From assembly GCA_900768015.1 (NCBI GenBank), contig CAAGBI010000014.1, positions 47,195-111,194 on the forward strand: DNA of 64,000 bases, in the 5' to 3' direction. A program made the position numbers and the translations under genes. The DNA comes from an uncultured Alistipes sp. Lineage in GTDB: Bacteria; Bacteroidota; Bacteroidia; Bacteroidales; Rikenellaceae. The first letter of the stretch is position 1. Each line of letters starts with the position of its first letter. The notes under the pieces were generated by a model that was not told the DNA's origin, ran no database searches, and was given only the letters and a program-made list of their open reading frames with translations. Positions 1-9,477 of this stretch are shown in pieces.

Positions 1-357
1 GTGCGAGAGGATGTGGCCCTGCAAGTGGTTAACCTCGACCAATGGGATGTTGTTGGCGATAGAGAGTCCCTTTGCGAAAGAGACACCCACGAGGAGCGAG
101 CCGAGCAAGCCCGGACCGCGCGTAAATGCTATGGCATCGACTTTGTCGATGGTGATTCCCGCCTCCTTGAGTGCTGTGTCTACCACGGGAATGATGTTCT
201 GCTGGTGGGCACGCGAAGCAAGCTCGGGGATTACGCCACCATACTTCTGGTGCACTGCCTGTGAGGCGATTACATTCGACAGAAGTGTGCGGTTGCGGAT
301 TACGGCTGCCGATGTATCGTCGCATGACGACTCTATGCCGAGGATAGTAATGTCCAT
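1..357 (-). CDS. tsaD: tRNA threonylcarbamoyladenosine transferase TsaD, N-terminal part (cut by window edge)
   Basis: The first 119 codons are present, read leftward from the ATG at 357-355; the rest lies outside the window. The N-terminus reads [18 protein letters not shown], the classic start of the Gcp/Kae1/TsaD family, followed by the conserved [11 protein letters not shown] and an N-H-L-Q-G-H segment whose histidine begins the family's metal-binding HxxxH region. TsaD works with TsaB and TsaE to place threonylcarbamoyl on A37 of ANN-decoding tRNAs in the cytoplasm. It diverges from tamB across about 100 bp, a pairing I recall as common in Bacteroidales. The sequence shows no damage in the visible part. 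Confidence 0.95.
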   Translation of the reverse strand, partial: MDITILGIESSCDDTSAAVIRNRTLLSNVIASQAVHQKYGGVIPELASRAHQQNIIPVVDTALKEAGITIDKVDAIAFTRGPGLLGSLLVGVSFAKGLSIANNIPLVEVNHLQGHILSH

Positions 358-406
358 TTTTTGGAAATATTTTCTATGTTTTTTTCTATATTAATAGAAA
401 AATTAT

Positions 407-414
407 TACTTTTG
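407..414 (+). promoter_or_regulatory. -7 promoter element of tamB
   Basis: TACTTTTG fits the Bacteroidetes sigma-70 -7 consensus TAnnTTTG and lies 43 bp before the tamB ATG. The A/T-rich run upstream gives no clean -33 box. Confidence 0.6.
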
Positions 415-457
415 TAAGTTAATTGCTCTGTAGCGATTAAAATAAATCGACATTTCA

Positions 458-3400
458 ATGCGCAAAGTTATAAAAATATTGGCAAAGGTGCTATCGGCAA
501 TCGTATTGTTGCTGATATTTTTGCCTATTTTTTTAACTCTGCTTCTCAATCTCGAGCCCGTACAGAACTATGTCGTGAAGCACGCAACCGACTTTGCGTC
601 GGAGGCACTGGGCACGCGCGTGGCCATTAACCGCATAGATATGGACCTCTTTACGCGCGTGCGTGTTGAGGGCTTCTATGTCGAGGACTTGGAGCAGGAT
701 ACGCTCCTCTATGTCGATAGGGCCTCGGCGGCAATCACCTCGTTCAACTTTAAGCGCGACGGCCTCTCGTTGCACAATGTCGATGCCCAGGGCGGTAAGT
801 TCTACATCCGCGAGATGGCTGATGGCGAGCTCAACATACGCCCCATCATAGCCAAGTTGCAAAACCCCGAAAAGGAGAGCACCTTCCGCCTATATATCGA
901 CGACATGGAGGTCGATAATCTCGACTTCCACTACACACGCCTTGTGCCCCGTAGCCCTGAGTATGGTATGGACTATGCCGATATACGCATCCTCAATGCC
1001 GATGCCCATATCGAGGCCTTCAGCGTGGTGAAGGGTGCTGTGCGTGGCGATATTAAGAGCTTCTCGGCAGATGAGCGCAGTGGCTTTAGGATAGACCAGC
1101 TTAGCGGTGTGATGTATGTCAATAGGGGCGTTATCCATGTCGATGACCTCAGCGTTGAAACCCCATACTCTACGCTCTTTATGCCCCGCATGCACATCAA
1201 TGGCGAGAGCTGGGACCAGTACAAGAACTATATCCCCGAGGTGCAGATGGATATGGTGGCCGAGAGTTCGACAATATCATCAACGGATTTGGGCTACTTC
1301 GCACCTGCACTCCGCGATTGGGGTATCGTGCTCAAGGATATGGATGTCACCTATGTGGGTACGGTCAAAGATTTTGAGGCTACGGCGCGCGATGTGGACT
1401 TCGGTAAGAGTAGTCGCCTCGATGCTACGGCACATATTATAGGCATGCCTGACTGGCGCAATGCGAAGTATATCGTGGGCATAGAGAGTCTGCACCTCAC
1501 ATCAGAGGATGCGGCTACTGTAATAGACTCGGTAGTGAAAAATCCGTTGCCTGATAAGGTTATGGAGATTATCGAGCGTGTGGAGTGGGTGGATATGCGT
1601 GCTACATTTGGTGGTCGCTGGGATGCCTTCCGCGTTGCGGGTAAGGCCAATTCGGCGGTGGGTGACTTGCGTGCCGATGTCAACCTCAGCAGACGCAGGG
1701 ATGGCTCATATCCCATCAATGGCGTGGCGGAGGTTATGGGTCTTAACTTGGGTAGCCTCATAAATGTGCCTAAGGTGGGACTTCTCACGGCTACGGTGAA
1801 TGCCGCCGGAGCGATAGGCAACAAGGAGACGGGAGGCGTTGTTGGCGATGTAAATGTACAGGTGGAGTCGTTCGACTTCTCGACATATACCTATCACGAT
1901 ATTCAGGGCGTGGGCTCTATTGACGGCAATAAATTCTATGGCGAGGTTAACTCCGACGACCCCAACCTCGACTTCGATATGTTTGCCGATGTGGACATAG
2001 ACCCCGAGAACCCATACTACCGCATCTCGATGATGCTCTACAATGCCGACCTCCACGCTTTGGGTATCAACAAGCGCGACGAGGTGTCGAGCCTCTCGGC
2101 AAATATCGGTGTCGATGTCAGTGGTGCAAGCGTTGAGGAGCTCAATGGCTATGTCAGCGTCGCCGATGCCGAGTACCACTACCCAGGTGGCGACATCTAC
2201 TCTAACCGCCTGCGTGTAGACCTCGATAGCACGCCACAGCAGAAGTATGTGCAGTGCAAGTCCGACTTCTTCGACTTCGACTTCCGCAGCCGCTCGGGCT
2301 ACAAAGATATATACAACTACCTCTACAACTCGCTCAACACCTATGTGCCCCTGCTCTATAAGGATGCACCAGAGGTTAGGCGCGAGGAGTCGGCCGTGAA
2401 TAACGCCAACGACTATACGGTCTTCACGCTCACGGCAAACGACGAGATAAATAGCCTCTTGGATGCTATTGCTGGAGGCCTTGTTATCGCCCCCGAGACC
2501 AACCTATCGCTCACATTCAACCCCCGCAGCAACAACATCATCCTTAAGGGTAAGTCGGAGGCTGTGGAGTACTCTGGTGTCATCATGGCGAATGTCGAGC
2601 TCGACATCAACAACAGCAGTCGCGACTCTATGTCTGTGCGCATGAGGTCTGAGGGTATCTATCGCGGTACCACGCTTCTGATGCCCAACTTCAACCTCAA
2701 TGGTGGCGCTCGCGAGAACCGCGTCACGCTCTCGGCGGGATTTAAGGATAGCGGCAAGCGCTCGGCGATGCTCGGCCTTGCGGCTAAGTTCAGCCAGAAT
2801 GCCGAGACAAAGCGCCGTTCGATACATATCAATGTCACACCCTCACACTTCACGGCAGACGATGCTCAGTGGAAGCTCTACGCCCGAGGTATCGACATCG
2901 ACTCGTCGCGTATTGCGGTCAACGACCTGCGTATCATGCGCGGCGACCAGCAGTTGAGCATAGATGGCGTAGCCTCACGACAGAGGGAGGACTCCGTGCG
3001 CATCACGCTCAACCGCTTCGACATATCACCACTATCGCAGATTATAGGTCGCTACGGATACAATATTAGTGGTGCATCTACGGGATATGCTACAATCAAG
3101 TCGGCACTCAACAACCCCGAGATTGAGGCCCGCATAAGCCTCGATGACTGGGGCGTAAATGGCATAGCAGCACCGCCACAGGATATTATCACAGACTGGG
3201 ATTTCAAGCAGAACCGCGCGCGTGTCTATGTCCGTGACCGTGGCACGCAGGATACGCTTATTCGAGGATACTACCAGCCTGTGGGCACGCGCTACTATGC
3301 TAACGCGCGCATTCGTCGTCTCAAGGCGGAGCTTATACAGCCCTTCTTGGTGGGTATAGTCTCGAACATCGAGGGCGATGTGAATGTCTTTGCAACGGTT

Positions 3401-5041
3401 CAGGGTGAGGGTCGCCAGGCGCACCTCAGTGGCCGTGGTACGGTGGAGGACCTCGCCGTGAAGGTAGACTATACGAATGTGCGCTATAATGCTCCGTATG
3501 CTGAGTTGCGCGTGGAGAATAACCACATCTATGCCGATGGCGTGGAGCTCTTCGACCCCAAAGGTAACAAGGGCCTCTTCAACATGGACCTCGACCTTAA
3601 CCACCTATCGAATGTGACCTACGACATCGCGATAGATGCAAATAAGATGCTGGTGCTCGACACCAAGTCGAAGGATAACGACTACTTCTATGGCCATGTA
3701 TATGCTACGGGCTCGGCGGAGTTCAAGGGCGACAAGCGTGGCTTGAAGATGGATATCGAGGCGACAAGTAACGACAACTCACACTTCTACATGCCGCTCT
3801 CGGGTAAGGAGGATGTCTCGTATGCCGACTTCGTGAAGTTCCGCACCGTGGAGATTCAGAGACCCGATACCACGGACTTCCTAAAACGCCGTATGTTGGC
3901 CTACGAGCGTAAGCGCCGCCAGGTTAGCAACATCGGTAGCGTCATGGATATGAACATGACCCTGAATGTGCAGCCCAACATCGAGATGCAGCTCGTCATC
4001 GACCCCACCGTGGGCGATATTATCAAGGGCCGAGGTACGGGTCAGCTCAACATGCACATCGTGCCCGAGGCAAACATCTTCGAGATGCGTGGCGAGTACA
4101 CAATCAGCGAGGGTGACTACCTCTTCACGCTGCAAAATATTTGGCATAAGCTCTTCAAGGTTGTGCCAGGCTCTACCGTATCGTGGAATGGCGACCCTAT
4201 GGGTGCGAAACTAAACATCGACGCAGTCTACGAGACTAAGGCATCGTTAAAGCCGCTTATCGGAAACTCGCTGCAGGGCATAGATACATCGCGTGCCGTG
4301 CCCGTGGAGTGCTATATCAAGCTCACGGAGGATATGATGGCGCCCAAGGTTACATTCGATGTCGAGGTGCCCAATGTTGCGCCAGAGATTCAGACCGTCA
4401 TCGACAAGGCACTCAACGACCAGCAGTCTATCGCTACGCAGATGTTCTGGCTCTTGGTGGCCAACACCTTCTCGTCAGACGATACGGGTGCTATGGGTGC
4501 TTCGCTCTCTGCAACGACGGGCTTCGAGCTACTCTCTAACCAGCTGAGCAACTGGCTCTCGGGTGATAACTACGACATCGTGCTGCGCTACCGCCCGCGT
4601 ACCGAGCAGACGGGTGACGAGGTCGACTTCGGCTTCTCGAAGAGCTGGTTGGATAACCGCCTCATAGTCGAGGTCGAGGGTGGCTACCTCTCGGATGAGG
4701 CGCTGCAGGCTACGGAGAAGGCATCGAATTTCGTTGGCGAGGCCTTCATCACATGGCTCATAGACCCCGATGGTGCCTTCCGCCTCAAGGGCTTCACGCA
4801 GACCATCGACCGCTATGGTGAGAACCAGGGTATGCAGGAGTCGGGCGTGGGTGTCTACTATAGCGAGAGCTTTAATACATTTACGGAGTTGGGTAAGAGC
4901 CTCAAGGCGCGTTTCTCGCGCGATAGTGTGGCGCGTGCCGAGCGTCGCGTTAAGCGTGACTCACAGCGCGAGGCACGCCGTGAGATGCGCGAGGCAAAGG
5001 CCTATGCTCGCAAGAATCCACCCATCGTGGAGGAAGAGTAG
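458..5041 (+). CDS. tamB: TamB-like translocation/assembly protein (DUF490)
   Basis: 1527 aa. An N-terminal membrane anchor (about residues 12-32, rich in L/I/F) is followed by more than 1300 residues of beta-rich, AsmA-like repeats. The C-terminal quarter resembles the TamB/DUF490 domain: a G-T-G-Q-L segment, FEMRGEYTISEGDYLF, then a section ending in a V-D-F-G-F-S-K-S-W-L beta strand. TamB/YhdP-type proteins bridge inner and outer membrane and are implicated in outer-membrane protein assembly and lipid transport; which role applies here is not visible. The extreme C-terminus (about the last 50 residues) is very basic, with many R/K. Start chosen at 458 because it gives the membrane anchor at once. 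Next gene exbB follows after 63 bp. Confidence 0.88.
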   Translation: MRKVIKILAKVLSAIVLLLIFLPIFLTLLLNLEPVQNYVVKHATDFASEALGTRVAINRIDMDLFTRVRVEGFYVEDLEQDTLLYVDRASAAITSFNFKRDGLSLHNVDAQGGKFYIREMADGELNIRPIIAKLQNPEKESTFRLYIDDMEVDNLDFHYTRLVPRSPEYGMDYADIRILNADAHIEAFSVVKGAVRGDIKSFSADERSGFRIDQLSGVMYVNRGVIHVDDLSVETPYSTLFMPRMHINGESWDQYKNYIPEVQMDMVAESSTISSTDLGYFAPALRDWGIVLKDMDVTYVGTVKDFEATARDVDFGKSSRLDATAHIIGMPDWRNAKYIVGIESLHLTSEDAATVIDSVVKNPLPDKVMEIIERVEWVDMRATFGGRWDAFRVAGKANSAVGDLRADVNLSRRRDGSYPINGVAEVMGLNLGSLINVPKVGLLTATVNAAGAIGNKETGGVVGDVNVQVESFDFSTYTYHDIQGVGSIDGNKFYGEVNSDDPNLDFDMFADVDIDPENPYYRISMMLYNADLHALGINKRDEVSSLSANIGVDVSGASVEELNGYVSVADAEYHYPGGDIYSNRLRVDLDSTPQQKYVQCKSDFFDFDFRSRSGYKDIYNYLYNSLNTYVPLLYKDAPEVRREESAVNNANDYTVFTLTANDEINSLLDAIAGGLVIAPETNLSLTFNPRSNNIILKGKSEAVEYSGVIMANVELDINNSSRDSMSVRMRSEGIYRGTTLLMPNFNLNGGARENRVTLSAGFKDSGKRSAMLGLAAKFSQNAETKRRSIHINVTPSHFTADDAQWKLYARGIDIDSSRIAVNDLRIMRGDQQLSIDGVASRQREDSVRITLNRFDISPLSQIIGRYGYNISGASTGYATIKSALNNPEIEARISLDDWGVNGIAAPPQDIITDWDFKQNRARVYVRDRGTQDTLIRGYYQPVGTRYYANARIRRLKAELIQPFLVGIVSNIEGDVNVFATVQGEGRQAHLSGRGTVEDLAVKVDYTNVRYNAPYAELRVENNHIYADGVELFDPKGNKGLFNMDLDLNHLSNVTYDIAIDANKMLVLDTKSKDNDYFYGHVYATGSAEFKGDKRGLKMDIEATSNDNSHFYMPLSGKEDVSYADFVKFRTVEIQRPDTTDFLKRRMLAYERKRRQVSNIGSVMDMNMTLNVQPNIEMQLVIDPTVGDIIKGRGTGQLNMHIVPEANIFEMRGEYTISEGDYLFTLQNIWHKLFKVVPGSTVSWNGDPMGAKLNIDAVYETKASLKPLIGNSLQGIDTSRAVPVECYIKLTEDMMAPKVTFDVEVPNVAPEIQTVIDKALNDQQSIATQMFWLLVANTFSSDDTGAMGASLSATTGFELLSNQLSNWLSGDNYDIVLRYRPRTEQTGDEVDFGFSKSWLDNRLIVEVEGGYLSDEALQATEKASNFVGEAFITWLIDPDGAFRLKGFTQTIDRYGENQGMQESGVGVYYSESFNTFTELGKSLKARFSRDSVARAERRVKRDSQREARREMREAKAYARKNPPIVEEE

Positions 5042-5104
5042 TGTAAACGATTGAAAATGAAGATATAACTAATAAAAATTAATAATTAAAACACTAAAAC
5101 AACT

Positions 5105-5854
5105 ATGATTAACATTCTTACTACTACACCCGGTGTAGACGAAGCAGCGCAGATTGACTCGCTCGCACTTGCCAATGAGATTGCCGAGAAGGCATCGGCC
5201 GAGGATACAACATCATCTATGAGCATCTGGGATTTGTGCTTCGGTGGTGGTGCATTCTCAGTGGTGCTTATGTGCCTCTTGTTTGCGCTCTTCTTCGTCA
5301 TGGTATTCATCTTTGTGGACCGCTTCATCGCCATCCGCAAGGCTACAACCATCGACTCAAACTTTATGAACCGCATCCGCGACTTTATCTCGGAGGGTAA
5401 CATCGAGGCAGCTATCGACCTCTGCCGCCGCACCAACTCGCCCATCGCTCGCATGGTGGAGAAGGGTATCGAGCGCATCGGTCGCCCCATGAGCGACATC
5501 CAGACCGCTATCGAGAATGTAGCAAATGTTGAGGTTGCGAAGCTCGAGACAAGCCTCCCATGGTTGTCGTCAATCGCTGGTGGCGCCCCCATGATTGGTT
5601 TCTTGGGTACTGTAGTAGGTATGGTGCAGGTGTTTATGAACATGTCGGCTAACCAGTCTGGCGCTATCGAATTGTCGCAGCTCTCGGAGGGTATGTTCGT
5701 AGCGATGATTACCACTGTAGGTGGTCTTGTTGTGGGTATCCCCGCATACTTCGCGTACAACTACCTCGTGGCGCGCATCGAGAAGCTCGTCTTCAGAATG
5801 GAGGCTACAACAATCGCCTTTATGGATATTTTGAACCAGCCCGTACAAAAATAG
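5105..5854 (+). CDS. exbB: MotA/TolQ/ExbB proton channel family protein
   Basis: 249 aa. It has one membrane segment near residues 45-75 (VVLMCLLFALFFVMVFIFV) and two more in the conserved C-terminal MotA/TolQ/ExbB domain: LSSIAGGAPMIGFLGTVVGMV and MITTVGGLVVGIPAYFAYN. The G-T-V-x-G-M motif of the second helix and the helix-3 TxxGLxxGIPA motif are intact. ExbB forms the pentameric proton channel which, with ExbD, energises TonB for uptake through outer-membrane transporters. The order exbB-exbD-tonB with 8- and 23-bp gaps points to one transcript and one inner-membrane complex. The first 40 residues (negatively charged, periplasmic or cytoplasmic) are typical of Bacteroidetes versions. Confidence 0.93.
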   Translation: MINILTTTPGVDEAAQIDSLALANEIAEKASAEDTTSSMSIWDLCFGGGAFSVVLMCLLFALFFVMVFIFVDRFIAIRKATTIDSNFMNRIRDFISEGNIEAAIDLCRRTNSPIARMVEKGIERIGRPMSDIQTAIENVANVEVAKLETSLPWLSSIAGGAPMIGFLGTVVGMVQVFMNMSANQSGAIELSQLSEGMFVAMITTVGGLVVGIPAYFAYNYLVARIEKLVFRMEATTIAFMDILNQPVQK

Positions 5855-5862
5855 TTTGAGCT

Positions 5863-6309
5863 ATGGCAATTAAGAGAAGTTCAAAGACCAACCCAACATT
5901 CTCGGCATCGTCAATGACTGACCTTGTCTTTCTGTTGTTGGTATTCTTTATCCTTGCAACTACGCTTATCAACCCCAACAATGCAGTGCGCCTCACGCTC
6001 CCCTCATCTTCGAGCCAGGAGGGTGACCCCTCGGTTATCACACTCGCCATTGTGCCAGATAAGTCGCAGCCCGAGGGCTACCAGTATATCATCAATGGCG
6101 ACGATAAGCACCCCTATAGCGCAGTTACGGAGGTAGCCGCAGCGTTGCAGATAGAGTATGCACCCTTCGAGGAGCGCCCCGAGGAGGAGAAGCCCTATAT
6201 ATCGTTGCGCTGTGACGAGAAGGTTACGGTAGATGCGCTTGTCGAGATTATCGACCTCACACGCGAGAAGAAGTATAAAATGGTGCTCGCCACTAAAGAC
6301 AAGAGATAG
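5863..6309 (+). CDS. exbD: ExbD/TolR biopolymer transport protein
   Basis: 148 aa with a single N-terminal membrane helix (about residues 18-38, SSMTDLVFLLLVFFILATTL). Its aspartate (T-D-L-V-F-L-L-L) is the residue that carries the proton path in this family. A periplasmic domain follows, ending in VDALVEIIDLTREKKYKMVLAT, the usual ExbD fold with a late helix-strand. It partners the ExbB encoded 8 bp upstream and the TonB encoded 23 bp downstream. Length and order are normal for the family. Confidence 0.93.
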   Translation: MAIKRSSKTNPTFSASSMTDLVFLLLVFFILATTLINPNNAVRLTLPSSSSQEGDPSVITLAIVPDKSQPEGYQYIINGDDKHPYSAVTEVAAALQIEYAPFEERPEEEKPYISLRCDEKVTVDALVEIIDLTREKKYKMVLATKDKR

Positions 6310-6332
6310 GCAAGCGTTAAACTTAAGGAGTT

Positions 6333-7046
6333 ATGGAGTATTATGACCCCATAGATCGCACCTCGCGTCGCATTGCTACCATCGTCACGGCCATCTTCAT
6401 GGTGGTGGTCGTGCTCGGCATCTCGCTCATACGCTTTAGCCTTGAGGTTGCGGAGCGCGAGCCCTCGCTCGACATCATCTTCGAGGAGCTTATCGAGGAG
6501 CCCGTTGAGGAACCCGAGCAGCCACGACAGCAGAGTGCCCCCACCGACCAGCGTCGCGATAAGGCACCTGCGCATGTGGAGAAGGCGAAGACCGAGAGTA
6601 GCAACCAGACTGCAGGCGAGGCCGAGAAGACCGAGACCATAAACCCCAATGCGCTCTTCAAGCCCGTGGTGGGTAATAGTGCCGAGCAGGTGCCCGAGGG
6701 CAACCGCCTCGCTCCCGATGGCGATAAAGAGCAGAATAGGGGTGAGGGCACGGGCTACAACCTCCAGGGTACCGACCAGCTCGATGCTGGCCTGCAGGGT
6801 CGTGGCCTGCGTGAGGGACTACCCAAGCCAGAGCCAACCTACAATACGAGTGGTACGGTGGTTGTGCGCGTGGAGATAGATGCTGCGGGTAATGTCACCA
6901 GTGCTAAGGTTGTGCTCGAGGGTACTACGACTACGGATGCCCAGCTGCACAGGTTGGCTGAGGAGGCGGCACGCAAGGCCAAGTTTAAGCCCAGTGAGCG
7001 TACGCTGCAGGGTGGTACAATCACCTATGTCTTCAAGTTGCAGTAG
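6333..7046 (+). CDS. tonB: TonB family energy-transducing protein
   Basis: 237 aa. A short cytoplasmic N-terminus is followed by one membrane helix (about residues 13-35, IVTAIFMVVVVLGISLI). Next comes an acidic, Pro/Glu-rich spacer that starts with repeated E-E-P motifs, and then a C-terminal TonB domain from about residue 168 (NTSGTVVVRVEIDAAGNV ... AARKAKFKPS ... GGTITYVFKL). It transmits the ExbB/ExbD proton-driven motion to TonB boxes of outer-membrane transporters. The spacer is long enough to cross part of the periplasm. Part of the exbB-exbD-tonB operon. Confidence 0.9.
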   Translation: MEYYDPIDRTSRRIATIVTAIFMVVVVLGISLIRFSLEVAEREPSLDIIFEELIEEPVEEPEQPRQQSAPTDQRRDKAPAHVEKAKTESSNQTAGEAEKTETINPNALFKPVVGNSAEQVPEGNRLAPDGDKEQNRGEGTGYNLQGTDQLDAGLQGRGLREGLPKPEPTYNTSGTVVVRVEIDAAGNVTSAKVVLEGTTTTDAQLHRLAEEAARKAKFKPSERTLQGGTITYVFKLQ

Positions 7047-7071
7047 GTGCGGTATAGGATTAATTTAGTAT

Positions 7072-7467
7072 ATGGATATTATGAGAGCGTTTTTGATGTG
7101 CTTCATGCTGCTTGCCTCCACCCTCACGGCGTGGGCACAAGGGCCTAAGGGTGCAGAGATAGAGTTTTCTACTAAGGTTGTGGACCTCGGTACGCTATCG
7201 CGTGAGGATGACAAGCAGATTGTGCGCCTGAGCTTTACGAATGTGGGCGATGTACCGTTGGTAGTGACCGAAGTGCGCACGACATGTTCGTGTACCACTA
7301 TCCAGCACGATAGAAAGAAGGTGTTGCCCTCGGAGCGTGGTGCGCTGACCATCACCATGGACCCCTCGAAGGCCCCTGTGGGTAGCTTCTACCGCGTGTT
7401 GCAGGTCTACTCTACGGCAACAAATGGCGTGCAGCACATTACGCTTAAAGCAGAAATCGAAAAATAA
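7072..7467 (+). CDS. DUF1573 domain exported protein
   Basis: 131 aa with a signal peptide (MRAFLMCFMLLASTLTAWAQG, cleavage probably after A-W-A) and one Ig-like DUF1573 domain. The conserved features are FTNVGDVPLVVTEVRTTCSCT and the closing T-A-T-N-G-V-Q-H-I-T-L-K-A. The family is abundant in Bacteroidetes, is secreted, and has no firm biochemical function. An in-frame ATG at 7081 would also serve as start. It lies 25 bp after tonB and 12 bp before the next gene, so it is probably in the same transcript. Confidence 0.85.
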   Translation: MDIMRAFLMCFMLLASTLTAWAQGPKGAEIEFSTKVVDLGTLSREDDKQIVRLSFTNVGDVPLVVTEVRTTCSCTTIQHDRKKVLPSERGALTITMDPSKAPVGSFYRVLQVYSTATNGVQHITLKAEIEK

Positions 7468-7479
7468 GAAGAGAGTATT

Positions 7480-8145
7480 ATGGAGATTAAACGACTGGTT
7501 TTTAACCCATTTAGAGAGAATACATATGTCGCTTGGGACGACACTAAGGAGTGCGTCATTGTCGATGCGGGTAACATGGTTGAGGGCGAGAACCGCATCC
7601 TCAAGGAGTTTATCGAGTCACACGGCCTCAAGCCCGTTATGGCGGTAAACACACACGGTCACTTCGACCATGTGGGTGGCGTGAAGTGGCTTAAGGATAC
7701 CTACGGTGCGCAGTTCGCATGCTCAACGAAGGATAAGTTCATCATCGACAGCACGGCGGGAGGCACGATGTATGGCTTCAAGTGTAATGAGGTGCCCGAG
7801 ATAGATGTAGACCTCGACACCGTAGGCGAGATTCGCTTCGGTGAGACAGTGTTGCGCGTTATCAAGACCCCAGGTCACACGCCTGGCCATGTGGTGTTGT
7901 TCAACGAGGTGGCGAAGATACTCTTCACGGGTGACACACTCTTTAAGGAGAGCATCGGTCGTACTGACTTGCCTGGTGGCGACTACTCATGGATTATGAA
8001 GTCTATCTTGGAGGAGGTGGTGCCCCTCGGCGACGATGTTACCATCTACCCGGGCCACGAGGACTCTTCGACAATCGGCCACGAGGTGTTGTACAACCCC
8101 TTCATTGTCGAGGTGCTCAACAACGAGATTAACTACAAAGGATAG
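7480..8145 (+). CDS. MBL-fold hydrolase (glyoxalase II-like)
   Basis: 221 aa cytoplasmic metallo-beta-lactamase-fold protein. Metal ligands are visible: T-H-G-H-F-D-H (HxHxDH) near residue 53, GHTPGHVVL, TGDTLF (Asp ligand) and YPGHE (late His). The layout matches the YcbL/GloB-like hydroxyacyl-thioester hydrolases seen throughout Bacteroidetes. Substrate cannot be told from sequence: a hydroxyacylglutathione-like thioester is the family default, but Bacteroidales generally lack glutathione. It sits 9 bp before trmD and is probably co-transcribed. Confidence 0.88.
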   Translation: MEIKRLVFNPFRENTYVAWDDTKECVIVDAGNMVEGENRILKEFIESHGLKPVMAVNTHGHFDHVGGVKWLKDTYGAQFACSTKDKFIIDSTAGGTMYGFKCNEVPEIDVDLDTVGEIRFGETVLRVIKTPGHTPGHVVLFNEVAKILFTGDTLFKESIGRTDLPGGDYSWIMKSILEEVVPLGDDVTIYPGHEDSSTIGHEVLYNPFIVEVLNNEINYKG

Positions 8146-8154
8146 CCCTACGAT

Positions 8155-8832
8155 ATGCGTATAGATATTATTACTGTTGTGCCCGAGCTCTTGGACTCGC
8201 CCTTGAACGAGTCTATATTGAAGCGTGCGCAGGAGTCGGGACATGCCGAGATATATGTGCACAACTTGCGCGACTATACCGACGACAAGCGCCGCACGGT
8301 TGACGACTACCCCTTCGGTGGTGAGGCGGGCATGGTGATGAAGATTGAGCCCGTCTTCCGCTGCATCGAGAAGCTAAAGTCGGAGCGCGACTACGACGAG
8401 ATTATCTTCACCTCGCCCGATGGCATCACCTACAACCAGCACGAGGCAAACCGCCTCTCGCTGATGAAGAATATCATCATCCTCTGTGGCCACTATAAGG
8501 GCATCGACTACCGCATCCGCGAGCACCTCATCACTCGCGAGATTTCGATTGGCGACTATGTGCTTACGGGAGGAGAGCTCGCTGCGTGCGTCATTGCCGA
8601 CTCTGTTGTGCGCATCATCCCTGGTGCTATTGGCGACGAGGCCTCGGCACTCACGGACTGCTTCCAGGATAACCTGCTTGCTCCACCCGTCTACACCCGC
8701 CCTGCGGAATTCAACGGCTGGAAGGTGCCCGATGTGTTGCTCTCGGGACACTTTGCCGAGATTGAGAAGTGGCAGGATGAGCAGGCATACTTGCGTACGA
8801 AGGCCTTGCGCCCTGATTTGTTGGAGGAGTAG
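8155..8832 (+). CDS. trmD: tRNA (guanine37-N1)-methyltransferase TrmD
   Basis: 225 aa, starting [17 protein letters not shown]. It carries the SPOUT trefoil-knot signatures [12 protein letters not shown] and [13 protein letters not shown], the SAM-binding part, and the [15 protein letters not shown] segment that binds G36-G37. It methylates N1 of G37 in tRNAs reading CNN codons, preventing +1 frameshifts. Length is normal. It is the last gene of the plus-strand run and is closed by a strong bidirectional hairpin 15 bp downstream. Confidence 0.96.
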   Translation: MRIDIITVVPELLDSPLNESILKRAQESGHAEIYVHNLRDYTDDKRRTVDDYPFGGEAGMVMKIEPVFRCIEKLKSERDYDEIIFTSPDGITYNQHEANRLSLMKNIIILCGHYKGIDYRIREHLITREISIGDYVLTGGELAACVIADSVVRIIPGAIGDEASALTDCFQDNLLAPPVYTRPAEFNGWKVPDVLLSGHFAEIEKWQDEQAYLRTKALRPDLLEE

Positions 8833-8847
8833 TAAGGCTCTGAATAG

Positions 8848-8883
8848 ATAATAGGGGATGACCATATAGTCATCCCCTATTAT
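8848..8883. terminator. bidirectional intrinsic terminator between trmD and FAH gene
   Basis: Two 15-bp arms (8848-8862 and 8869-8883) pair perfectly around a 6-nt loop. The A/T-rich outer ends supply U-tracts on both strands. It lies between convergent genes. Confidence 0.9.
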
Positions 8884-8901
8884 TATATATAAGGTATGCG
8901 C

Positions 8902-9477
8902 CTACTTGATGTCGAAGTTTAGCAGCGTGTGGTTGCCAATCGTGAGGCGGTAGTTGTCGCCAGCCTTCGCCTCGAACTCCGCGGGAGCACCGAGGTAGAT
9001 AAGGTCGCCGATGCGTAGCGTCATGCACTCCGAGAGGTGGCTCACAACGCGGTCGGGCGTAAAGCGCATATCGCCAAGCGCGATGCGTGCACGCTCCTCG
9101 CCATTGATGTAGAATATAGCGCCCTCCGCAATCGCCTCCGCGGGGAGGGTGTCGAGCGATAGTGCCGAGGAGTGGTCGAAGCCTACGGCCTCATCCCATG
9201 GCATACCCTCGCGGCGTGACTCGTCGAGCTTGTCGATAGCGGTGAATGCCACGCCACCCATCACGCCCTCGATGCAACGCGCAGCGAAGCGCTCACCGAT
9301 ATACTTTGCCAAGCGCGACACCTTAAGCACGATATGTGGCTCGGCAATGACGCGGCCTACGCCATCGGGGATGTAGAAGGCGTCGTTGTTACGCAGCAGG
9401 GCGGTGTCGGCCTTGAGGTAGTAGCGGGGTGCTGTGCCTTGCTCCGAGTAGTTGTTTATTATGTTTATAAGTTTCAT
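8902..9477 (-). CDS. Fumarylacetoacetate hydrolase family protein
   Basis: 191 aa, matching short FAH/HpcE-like proteins: AEPHIVLKVSRLAKYI, then GVAFTAIDKLDE, an AVGFDHSSALS segment, and a late GDLIYLGAP (the FAH GDVVxxGTP region). FAH-family enzymes cleave or decarboxylate 2-keto acids using a metal bound by an E/E/D set; the exact reaction is not clear here. The C-terminal half is shorter than in true fumarylpyruvate hydrolases. Its start codon overlaps the lpxB stop by 4 bp (ATGA), so the two are translationally coupled. Confidence 0.78.
   Translation of the reverse strand: MKLINIINNYSEQGTAPRYYLKADTALLRNNDAFYIPDGVGRVIAEPHIVLKVSRLAKYIGERFAARCIEGVMGGVAFTAIDKLDESRREGMPWDEAVGFDHSSALSLDTLPAEAIAEGAIFYINGEERARIALGDMRFTPDRVVSHLSECMTLRIGDLIYLGAPAEFEAKAGDNYRLTIGNHTLLNFDIK

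Noticed and set aside
5086..5760. Antisense open frame opposite exbB
   Set aside because: A shadow of strong codon bias; no promoter, no domain, and it fully overlaps a conserved gene.
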